Assembly: GCA_030629475.1 (NCBI GenBank)
Contig: DAOVOU010000194.1
Location: 1 to 5,055 of the forward strand
Length of the DNA: 5,055 nt
Direction of reading: 5' to 3'
DNA from: Desulfobacterales bacterium
GTDB lineage: Bacteria; Desulfobacterota; Desulfobacteria; Desulfobacterales; C00003060
Shown: positions 1-4,555 of the stretch, piece by piece
How positions within the stretch are numbered: position 1 is the stretch's first letter
Layout: every line of letters starts with the position of its first letter
Made by a program: the position numbers and the translations under genes
Notes under the pieces: generated by a model
The model's input: only the letters and a program-made list of their open reading frames with translations
Database searches by the model: none
What the model was told of the DNA's origin: nothing

Positions 1-60
1 GCCCGCCATTGCCATGGCTGCGTGAGATTTCGGGGCGATGACAAGCAGGCGATGGCAGGC
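1..60. repeat. GC-rich intergenic repeat, copy 1
   Basis: This segment matches 191-250 at 58 of 60 positions; the differences are at positions 41 and 57 (A here, G in the later copy). It opens with GCCCGCCATTGCC and closes with GGCAGGC, continuing into GGGTG, so its ends are roughly self-complementary (CCCGCC against GGCGGG) and could fold as a long imperfect hairpin. The copy may extend beyond the left edge of the window. No protein-like reading frame is supported here. It resembles the REP/BIME-type palindromic repeats common near RAYT genes, but the family is not identified. Confidence 0.8.
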
Positions 61-100
61 GGGTGCCAGCGTTTGGGCTGTATGCAGTGCAAGGCGACCT

Positions 101-165
101 GCCCGCCATTGCCGTGTATGCGGGCATTGTAGCTTCCTTGCAAGCGAGGCGAAGGCAGGCGGGTG
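101..165. repeat. GC-rich intergenic repeat, degenerate copy
   Basis: It starts with the same 13 bases (GCCCGCCATTGCC) as the copies at 1 and 191 and ends with the same type of tail (GCAAGC..AGGCGAAGGCAGGCGGGTG). The central part differs from the other two copies. The conserved ends and variable middle suggest a hairpin whose stem is conserved, as in palindromic intergenic repeats. Confidence 0.6.
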
Positions 166-190
166 TCAGGCGGGTCGCGAGCTCAGGCCC

Positions 191-250
191 GCCCGCCATT
201 GCCATGGCTGCGTGAGATTTCGGGGCGATGGCAAGCAGGCGATGGCGGGC
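191..250. repeat. GC-rich intergenic repeat, copy 2
   Basis: Near-identical direct copy of 1-60 (58/60), offset by 190 bp. It is followed by a further GGCGGGC-rich stretch to about 275. The rest of the leader (about 276-338) is AT-richer, contains a short tandem GTCAACTGTCAACTT, and carries no gene I can support. It runs directly into the RAYT-associated boundary at 339. Confidence 0.8.
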
Positions 251-338
251 GGGCGAGGCGGGCGGGCGTCAAGGCGGGCTTGTCTTGGTATAGAATCTAT
301 TTCGCATTTACGCTTTCCTTTGTCAACTGTCAACTTAA

Positions 339-358
339 TTTTTTACCAGCGTCCCCAT
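339..358 (+). repeat. RAYT-associated boundary repeat, left copy
   Basis: The 20-base sequence TTTTTTACCAGCGTCCCCAT is here in plus orientation and recurs perfectly as its reverse complement at 4847-4866. At the right end it lies just downstream of the stop codon of a RAYT transposase gene, so it is best read as the 3' flank or end of a RAYT-related element. By that orientation the left copy would belong to an element lying to its left, whose transposase is absent from the window. Confidence 0.8.
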
Positions 359-400
359 TCTTCTACAGCGTCCCCATTCTTCTAAGCGTCCCCATTCTTC
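348..400 (+). repeat. Three tandem copies of a 16-bp boundary core
   Basis: AGCGTCCCCATTCTTC occurs at 348-363, 367-382 and 385-400, with 3-bp and 2-bp spacers (TAC, TA). The first copy is part of the 20-bp boundary repeat; the third abuts the coding sequence of the truncated peptidase. Read on the minus strand the array encodes the non-native tail RMGTLRRMGTL of that protein. Repeated insertion or slippage at one element end would produce such an array. It is too short and has too little spacer to be CRISPR. Confidence 0.9.
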
Positions 401-908
401 CATAGATGGCCTCATGCCTCTTTCCGGCCTCTCGAATCAGGCCCACTTCGTAATCCGATTTGATAGAACGAATCATGGCCAGCATCAAACTGATATCTTC
501 AAACACACTCTCACGAAAGGCCCCTGAGAGTTTTTTGAACATGGAAACCTGAACAGTGGCCTCATCCAGTCCGAGCCGAGCTACATGGTGACCGTGCGCC
601 TTCAGCCCTTCCGGGATCTCTGCAAAGCTCTTGAGACGAACCAGAGTCCTGAGAGGGGTTTCTTTTTCTGCCAGCTCAAAGCTCCGTCGTATGAAAAAGA
701 TCGCCTCCCATTCAGCCGGAACAAAGAGGAGACCATTTTGTAACGTGCCAGTATAATAGAACATATTTATGCCATCAATGATGACGGCACCGCTCAAGGA
801 AGCTCTCCCCAGTCCTTTCTGAAGCCTTGAAATCCGGCCAAAAATCTCTTCGGGAGTTACAAGGTTGTAGCTGCACGTTACAACGCTTTGAGAAAGTTGT
901 GACATCAT
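363..908 (-). pseudogene. Truncated M24 (Xaa-Pro aminopeptidase-like) N-terminal domain
   Basis: The 181-residue product starts at ATG 908 (a second ATG follows at 905). Residues about 16-150 resemble the N-terminal creatinase-like domain of cytosolic M24 Xaa-Pro peptidases: LVTPEEIFGRISRLQ, then GAVIIDGINMFYYTGTLQNGLLFVP, and the connecting segment MIRSIKSDYEVGLIREAGK (145-163) that normally leads into the catalytic pita-bread fold. Everything after residue 170 is encoded by the tandem boundary repeat, ending at TAG 363-365. Intact family members are about 390-400 residues, so the whole metal-binding catalytic domain is missing and peptidase activity is not expected. The long open frame upstream of 908 shows no family resemblance. 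The start is not certain because only a weak, distant purine stretch (AATAGG) precedes it. Confidence 0.8.
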
Positions 909-933
909 ATAACTACTAGCACCTATTCTGCAC

Positions 934-950
934 ATCTGGCGGAGCCAGAT
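934..950. promoter_or_regulatory. Perfect 7-bp palindrome in the divergent region
   Basis: ATCTGGC, loop GGA, GCCAGAT. It overlaps the proposed -10 box and start-site region of the minus-strand promoter at 948-976 and lies 26 bp upstream of the M24 remnant start. It could be an operator or a small transcript hairpin; there is no T-run, so it is not an intrinsic terminator. A chance palindrome is possible. Confidence 0.35.
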
Positions 951-976
951 ATAACCAAAACGCGGGAAAAGATCAA
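948..976 (-). promoter_or_regulatory. Candidate sigma70-type promoter for the M24 remnant
   Basis: On the minus strand TTGATC (971-976) and TATATC (948-953) are separated by 17 bp, four of six matches to each consensus box. The -10 box lies about 40 bp upstream of the ATG at 908. The match is moderate and could be chance; support is positional only. Confidence 0.3.
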
Positions 977-1012
977 ACATATAGCCGTCACATCTGTCGC
1001 CGTAGTTGCCGA

Positions 1013-1041
1013 TTGAAAAGCCCACGAATTTGCGATATACA
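1013..1041 (+). promoter_or_regulatory. Candidate sigma70-type promoter for the ECF sigma gene
   Basis: TTGAAA (1013-1018) and TATACA (1036-1041) are separated by 17 bp, four and five matches to the consensus boxes. Transcription would start near 1048, giving a leader of about 70 nt before GTG 1118. This would make basal sigma expression depend on the housekeeping polymerase. No recognisable ECF-type GGAAC -35 motif at the usual distance was found here. Confidence 0.4.
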
Positions 1042-1117
1042 ACTAAATTCGTAAGAGAGCCGTTTGGTTCCGGGGAAGCGCTGGTGGCAGATAGACATGA
1101 TTTTTTCTGAATAACTG

Positions 1118-1723
1118 GTGTCTGACGAGGTAGATAAACATCTTGGGGATGAGAGCACACTTGTCTCTCTTCTTAAGCAAGGGCAGGAGGATGCATTTCG
1201 TGTTCTCGTCAGGCGATATGAGACCAGAGTCTTCAGCATCGCCTATGGTATCACCTTAGATAGAGAAGAGAGCCTGGATATAGTCCAGGAAGTTTTCCTA
1301 AAGGTATACCAGAACATCCATACCTTTAGAGAGGAATCAAGGCTTTCGACCTGGCTCCATCGTATTACGGTCAACCTGTGCCTTAACTGGAAGAAAAGAT
1401 GGAAACGGCGGTTCAGATGGCATCATCAACCCCTTGAAAGAGACCAATCCGGTAATGACCTGAAGTCGGGAACCGAGGCTCATTATCCAGACGCTCTTTA
1501 CGAAAAAAAGGAATTTCAGAAGATATTCTGGGATAGGCTGAACGAGTTGCCGGAAAAGACGAGGGCCGTCTTTGTGCTCAAGGAGGTGGAAGGTCTTTCC
1601 TATGATGAGATTGCCAAGACACTAGGCGTAAGGACGGGGACAGTCAGTTCCCGGCTCTTTTATGCTCGCAAGAGGCTAAAGGAGTCCCTAAAGCAATATC
1701 TGGAAGAGGGAAAGAATTCGTGA
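1118..1723 (+). CDS. ECF-type RNA polymerase sigma factor (RpoE-like)
   Basis: A 201-residue sigma70-family protein of ECF size that directs core RNA polymerase to alternative promoters. Region sigma2 spans about residues 24-95: DAFRVLVRRYETRVFSIAYG, then the core-binding segment DIVQEVFLKVYQ (54-65) and STWLHRITVNLCLN (77-90). A basic linker (WKKRWKRRFRW) follows. Region sigma4 spans about 138-192, with LPEKTRAVFVLKEVEGLSYDEIA and the helix-turn-helix around 159-186 (TLGVRTGTVSSRLFYARKRL). Sigma1.1 and sigma3 are absent, as expected for ECF factors. The start is GTG 1118: a stop (TAA 1112-1114) lies just upstream in the same frame and no other common start codon occurs before sigma2. No clear Shine-Dalgarno is visible, and the start overlaps a GGTGTCT sequence also found at 2874. 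The next gene begins 16 bp downstream. The probable partner anti-sigma is at 2921. Confidence 0.95.
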   Translation: MSDEVDKHLGDESTLVSLLKQGQEDAFRVLVRRYETRVFSIAYGITLDREESLDIVQEVFLKVYQNIHTFREESRLSTWLHRITVNLCLNWKKRWKRRFRWHHQPLERDQSGNDLKSGTEAHYPDALYEKKEFQKIFWDRLNELPEKTRAVFVLKEVEGLSYDEIAKTLGVRTGTVSSRLFYARKRLKESLKQYLEEGKNS

Positions 1724-1739
1724 AAAAGGGAGACTGAAG

Positions 1740-2192
1740 ATGACGCGATTCAAAAAACTTCATCTGTTGCTTCTGTTGGTTGTTCTGACCGGGGTACTGG
1801 CAGCTCCAATCCGGGCAGAGCGCAATATAGATGTCGTCGTTAAGACCGTCCTGGCATCTCACGGGGCCAAATACTTTGACCCGCGTCTGTCCAGCGTTAT
1901 AGAGGAACTGCAGTCTGTTTTCCGGTATTCCTCATACCGACTCCTCAGCCAGGACCGTACGAACCTCCGTGTGGGTGAGACCGGTGTGGTTTCACTTCCA
2001 GGAAACAGGATTTTGAAGATCACGCCAATGGGTGTGACGGAAAACAGAGTAGAGCTGCGACTTGTGATCCTGAAAAAACGGAGGGCTGTCTTTGAAACCG
2101 TGATCCAGCTCCTCAACCACGGCAGCATTATCGTTGGCGGCCCCAAACACAAAGACGGTTCCCTGCTGTTTAACATCTCCGCTTCATTTTAG
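1740..2192 (+). CDS. Small exported protein of unknown function, sigma-linked
   Basis: A 150-residue protein. Residues 1-26 form a clear Sec signal peptide: basic start MTRFKK, a leucine/valine core LHLLLLLVVLTGVLAA, and a likely cleavage near PIRA-ER. The mature part of about 124 residues has an alpha/beta look: a putative helix with DPRLSSVIEELQSVFRYSSYRLL (48-69), then alternating strands (ETGVVSLPGNRILKITPMG, ENRVELRLVIL, RAVFETVIQL) and a closing GGPKHKDGSLLFNISASF. No cysteines, membrane helix or catalytic motif are visible. It starts 16 bp after the sigma stop with a good ribosome site (AAGGGAG, 1726-1732), so it is almost certainly co-transcribed with the sigma gene and may act as a periplasmic or outer-membrane effector or sensor of that circuit. 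I cannot name the family. Confidence 0.88.
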   Translation: MTRFKKLHLLLLLVVLTGVLAAPIRAERNIDVVVKTVLASHGAKYFDPRLSSVIEELQSVFRYSSYRLLSQDRTNLRVGETGVVSLPGNRILKITPMGVTENRVELRLVILKKRRAVFETVIQLLNHGSIIVGGPKHKDGSLLFNISASF

Positions 2193-2315
2193 TCTTGACG
2201 GCTTAGTAAAAATCCTAGCCCAGAGGCCCCGACTTTGGTTATCCCCAGAGGGAATTTACTTTCTTTGAATTCCAATGGCTTGTGGCCCCCGGCTCATAGA
2301 GCCTATGGCTCGGAG

Positions 2316-2530
2316 AGAGTGATGGAGTACTGGAGTGGTGGAAAAGACCTGGGGTACTGAAACCGATCTGGATCCACTACTCCCTGGCCCAGACCTGTAT
2401 TGCTTGGCTTCAGTTGCATGGTTAATGTTTGCAAAGTATTACAACGATAGCAGCACATTACGGACATGTCGCGCCAAGGCGGGCCAATACTCCACCACTC
2501 CATTACATTACTCCAGTTTTCCATCACTCT
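2316..2530. repeat. MITE-like unit with 21-bp imperfect terminal inverted repeats
   Basis: The left arm AGAGTGATGGAGTACTGGAGT (2316-2336) is the reverse complement of 2510-2530 at 19 of 21 positions. Both arms are built from short TGGAGT/TGATGG-type units, and more of these (TACTCCACCACTCCATTACATTACTCCAG) lie just inside the right arm. The 173-bp interior encodes no recognisable protein, so the unit would be non-autonomous. No obvious target duplication was found. It may instead be a chance pairing of simple-sequence tracts. Confidence 0.5.
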
Positions 2531-2647
2531 AATACTCCTAAACGCAAAACTTCCAGTCGTAGGTCAGGTTGCGACCGCCGACTTCGCCAGAGTTGCCAAG
2601 ACGGCTGAAAGCGGGAGCTGCCTGACAATACCGGCTGAAAAGGCGGG

Positions 2648-2832
2648 GCCAGAAAAATTGACCCGATCGCTTAACGTGTTGATGAATCACCATAAGCTAT
2701 TGTTTTTTAATGAAATAAAATGCAAAACTTCAAAGAAGATACTATGGCGATATCTTTTATTCTTTTTCGCTTATATATCAAGGGATTACAGGGCTCTTTC
2801 AACACGTTAAGTGATCGGCTTGCCAGAAAAAT
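2648..2832. repeat. Inverted-repeat unit flanked by 11-bp direct repeats
   Basis: The 20-bp arm CCGATCGCTTAACGTGTTGA (2663-2682) pairs with 2799-2818 with a single mismatch. The arms enclose 116 bp of AT-rich DNA. Outside them the direct repeat GCCAGAAAAAT occurs at 2648-2658 and 2822-2832, four and three bases from the arms. Terminal inverted repeats plus flanking direct repeats fit a short non-autonomous transposon (MITE) or its decayed remnant. The small gap between direct and inverted repeats is a departure from the simplest model. The interior has no supported gene. Confidence 0.6.
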
Positions 2833-2920
2833 CCCTGCTTTTTTGTTTTTTGAGTGAGTTTTTTTTGAGAATTGGTGTCTAAGAAAACAAATGTCAATTT
2901 CCTGATGAGGATAAAAGCTC

Positions 2921-3475
2921 ATGAAAATGGACCCAGCTATTTGTGATCCGACCCTGGTAAACCGTTTCTTTGATCAAGAACTCGGGCCGGATGAATATGC
3001 TCTGATGAGCGAACACATAAAACACTGCCCTTCCTGTCAAAAGGCACTCCAAGATGCTGAGGCTATCTCTGCACTTTTTGGCACGGCTTTAGATAAAGAA
3101 CTTTCTCGTGCCAAACTTGAAAGAGTTGAAGTAAGGGTGTTGGCTTTCATCCATAGAACGAAAACTCCATGGTGGTTAAAACTCGGACACCTGTTTGTAG
3201 CCAAGAGGTTCTATGTCCCTGCCACAGCCGTTATTGCAGGACTTATCCTCTACTTTTCTTTTCTGGCGCCTCCCACCTCAGTGTCTGGCCCCAGCGCTAT
3301 CATAAACTCTTTGAAGGGCAATGTGGGATCTGTCATGATTTTGGAAACACCGAAATCACACCAGACCATTCTATGGTTCAGTGAACCTCTGATGTCAGGT
3401 GATGAAGATAATGGAATTGAAGAAAATCAAAGCACTGTTTCAACCTATTCGAAAAGACTGTGTCTGATGTCTTAA
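2921..3475 (+). CDS. Zinc-finger (zf-HC2 type) transmembrane anti-sigma factor
   Basis: A 184-residue single-pass membrane protein. The N-terminal zinc-binding anti-sigma domain shows C8, then H32-x3-C36-x2-C39 (SEHIKHCPSCQ), the classic arrangement of ZAS/zf-HC2 anti-sigmas that clamp ECF sigma factors. A helical, charged linker (40-80) is followed by a membrane helix at about 97-117 (FYVPATAVIAGLILYFSFLAP). The periplasmic tail of about 65 residues includes AIINSLKGNVGSVMILETP and QTILWFSEP. It starts at ATG 2921 with TGAGGAT about 9 bp upstream. Its natural partner is the sigma factor at 1118, although 1.2 kb separates the genes. The Tyr/Pro-rich gene begins 24 bp downstream and is probably in the same transcript. 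How the signal is sensed, for example by proteolysis of the tail, cannot be read from the sequence. Confidence 0.88.
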   Translation: MKMDPAICDPTLVNRFFDQELGPDEYALMSEHIKHCPSCQKALQDAEAISALFGTALDKELSRAKLERVEVRVLAFIHRTKTPWWLKLGHLFVAKRFYVPATAVIAGLILYFSFLAPPTSVSGPSAIINSLKGNVGSVMILETPKSHQTILWFSEPLMSGDEDNGIEENQSTVSTYSKRLCLMS

Positions 3476-3499
3476 TATGAAGAATCAGGAGGTGGAAAA

Positions 3500-3838
3500 A
3501 TGAAAAAGAAAAAAGTCCTTACTGTTGTGCTCGCAACTATCTTATGTTTCTCCTTTGTCGCAACTTCCGCTTGGGCAGGTTCCGAACAACGTTACAGGTG
3601 GGAAGGGATAGCCATAGGCCTGGGAGCTGCTATTGTGGGAAATGCTCTCCTTAACGGCTGTTATTATCAGCCTCCTCCAGCGCCTGTTTGTTATAGCCGC
3701 CCGGTTGTTTATTATAGTCCGCCACCTGTTTATGTTGCGCCGCCAGTTGCTTACTACAGTCCGCCAGTTGTGCGTTACGGTCCTGCACCCTGGCGTCCCT
3801 ATGGACATTGGAAACGACATCGTCACTGGCGTTGGTAA
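3500..3838 (+). CDS. Secreted Tyr/Pro-rich small protein (PXPV-like)
   Basis: A 112-residue protein with a Sec signal peptide (MKKKK, then VLTVVLATILCFSFVATSAWA, cleavage after residue 26). The mature chain has three parts: a glycine/alanine-rich stretch (GIAIGLGAAIVGNALLNG, 36-53) that could be a short hydrophobic or glycine-zipper helix; a low-complexity Tyr/Pro/Val region (55-97) with repeats of YYSPPPVYVAPP and YYSPPVV type; and a basic aromatic end (HWKRHRHWRW). Cysteines are at 16 (in the signal peptide), 54 and 64. Such proteins are common in proteobacterial envelopes, but their role is unknown. It has a strong ribosome site (AGGAGGT, 3487-3493) and follows the anti-sigma gene by 24 bp, which suggests a target or component of the envelope-stress circuit. 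The function is not established. Confidence 0.88.
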   Translation: MKKKKVLTVVLATILCFSFVATSAWAGSEQRYRWEGIAIGLGAAIVGNALLNGCYYQPPPAPVCYSRPVVYYSPPPVYVAPPVAYYSPPVVRYGPAPWRPYGHWKRHRHWRW

Positions 3839-3883
3839 GTTAGAAGAATTCGCTCAATAGTTCACCTATCAAAAGGACCTTTA

Positions 3884-3941
3884 GACAGGATTACAGGATA
3901 GACAAGATTAAAACAATCCAGTTAATCCCGTTAATCCTGTC
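3884..3941. repeat. Imperfect inverted repeat (GACAGGATTA type), possible terminator
   Basis: The left arm 3884-3909 (beginning GACAGGATTACAGGATAGAC) pairs imperfectly with the right arm 3915-3941 (ending CGTTAATCCTGTC), leaving a 5-base loop. The outermost 10 bp (GACAGGATTA/TAATCCTGTC) pair perfectly. The arms are themselves built from a short repeated ACAGGAT/TTAATCC unit seen widely as an intergenic repeat. AAAAAA follows on the plus strand, so a T-run would follow the hairpin only near the left side, where there is none; the terminator role is weak. It lies between the Tyr/Pro gene and the cytochrome gene and may separate their transcripts. Confidence 0.55.
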
Positions 3942-3998
3942 AAAAAATAGACGCCTGAACTTTTACGAATTTGCTTTCTTGAAAGGGGGTAAAAGGCT

Positions 3999-4451
3999 AT
4001 GAAGAAGCGATCTTTAGCAGCATTGGCAGTTACAGTTTTGGGTATGGTTTTTGTCTTTGCAGTCGTTTACGCAGCTCAGCAGGCGGCTGATGAAATAACC
4101 ATGAATTCAAAGGTCTACGATAAGCACAAAAAGGCCCTTGTCACCTTGACGCACAAGAAACACAATGTGGACTACAAGATTTCTTGCACGGACTGTCACC
4201 ATGTCTTCAAAGACGGCAAGAATATCTGGAAAGAAGGGGATGAGGTTCAAAAATGCGATGCCTGCCACAGTGAATCCAAGGCGCCAACTGGAAAGGATGC
4301 GCCAAAGCTGAGCAAGAAGGAGAAGATTGCAAGATACCACTACTCAGCCATCCACGAGAACTGTGTGGGATGTCACAAGGATTTGAAGAAGGCTGGCAAG
4401 CCTACCGGCCCTACGGCGTGCAAGCAGTGCCATCCCCAAAAACCGTCCTGA
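3999..4451 (+). CDS. Periplasmic tetraheme cytochrome c3 (class III)
   Basis: A 150-residue exported multiheme cytochrome. The signal peptide covers about residues 1-25 (MKKRSLAALAVTVLGMVFVFAVVYA). Four CxxCH haem-binding motifs follow: CTDCH (63-67), CDACH (86-90), CVGCH (122-126) and CKQCH (141-145). Further histidines match the bis-His ligand pattern of cytochrome c3: H52 and H55 (THKKH), H68 directly after the first motif, and H114 or H119 before the third. The mature size of about 125 residues and the lysine-rich surface suit the family. Cytochrome c3 carries electrons in the periplasm of sulfate reducers and relatives, usually between hydrogenases or formate dehydrogenases and membrane redox complexes. 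All four motifs are CxxCH, unlike Desulfovibrio forms with two CxxxxCH sites. The start is ATG 3999 after AAAGGGGG (3982-3989). No redox partner gene is nearby. Confidence 0.95.
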   Translation: MKKRSLAALAVTVLGMVFVFAVVYAAQQAADEITMNSKVYDKHKKALVTLTHKKHNVDYKISCTDCHHVFKDGKNIWKEGDEVQKCDACHSESKAPTGKDAPKLSKKEKIARYHYSAIHENCVGCHKDLKKAGKPTGPTACKQCHPQKPS

Positions 4452-4468
4452 TTCCAGCCCGCGAAGCG

Positions 4469-4503
4469 CTGCCGTCAAGGCAAAATCTTTGCCTTGACGG
4501 CAG
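4469..4503. terminator. Perfect 16-bp stem-loop after the cytochrome gene
   Basis: CTGCCGTCAAGGCAAA (4469-4484) is perfectly complementary to 4488-4503 with a 3-base loop (ATC). It begins 17 bp after the cytochrome stop codon and lies 52 bp before the lipoprotein start, a typical terminator position. No T-run follows on the plus strand, so it may act through hairpin strength alone, protect the upstream mRNA end, or be an intergenic palindromic repeat. Confidence 0.6.
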
Positions 4504-4555
4504 AGTCGGAAATCACTCCACAAAAAAACTACTGAGCAACAAAGGAGGCTGGGTG

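Larger units (their letters stand above)
2193..2920. other. 728-bp gene-free gap filled with inverted repeats
   Basis: This stretch lies between the sigma-linked exported protein and the anti-sigma gene. It contains two inverted-repeat units (2316-2530 and 2663-2818), a GC-rich segment at about 2541-2648, and T-rich runs at 2839-2866. Several short open frames occur on both strands, but they cross the repeats, lack ribosome sites and show no protein-like composition. No tRNA, rRNA or convincing promoter was seen. Position 2874-2880 repeats the GGTGTCT found at the sigma start. Since sigma and anti-sigma genes usually sit together, the gap is probably inserted DNA. Confidence 0.7.

Noticed and set aside
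348..400. Three short spaced repeats as a CRISPR array
   Set aside because: Repeats are 16 bp with 2-3 bp spacers and no cas genes; this is a tandem repeat.
38..405. Open frames on the plus strand through the GC-rich repeats
   Set aside because: They are composed of repeat sequence, lack ribosome sites and encode Arg/Gly/Ala-rich strings with no protein-like order.
909..1160. Upstream extension of the M24 reading frame to an ATG at 1160
   Set aside because: The frame is open but shows no family resemblance and overlaps the sigma start on the other strand; the family-like sequence begins only near residue 15 after ATG 908.
2291..2313. Short palindrome GAGCCTATGGCTC as tRNA or terminator
   Set aside because: No cloverleaf arms and no T-run; the stem is too short to call.
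2335..2810. Plus-strand open frames in the gap after the exported protein
   Set aside because: They cross inverted-repeat arms, have no ribosome site and show no recognisable domain.
3542..3826. Minus-strand open frame opposite the Tyr/Pro-rich gene
   Set aside because: It is an antisense shadow of the repetitive coding region, with no start signals.
3957..3985. GAACTT followed by TTGAAA as an ECF-type promoter for the cytochrome gene
   Set aside because: The -10 part does not fit a TCTGA/TCTAA-like motif and the start site would leave almost no leader with the ribosome site intact.
4370..4555. Upstream extension of the lipoprotein frame over the cytochrome gene end
   Set aside because: It would overlap the cytochrome coding sequence and the stem-loop, and would remove the clear signal peptide and ribosome site at 4541-4558.
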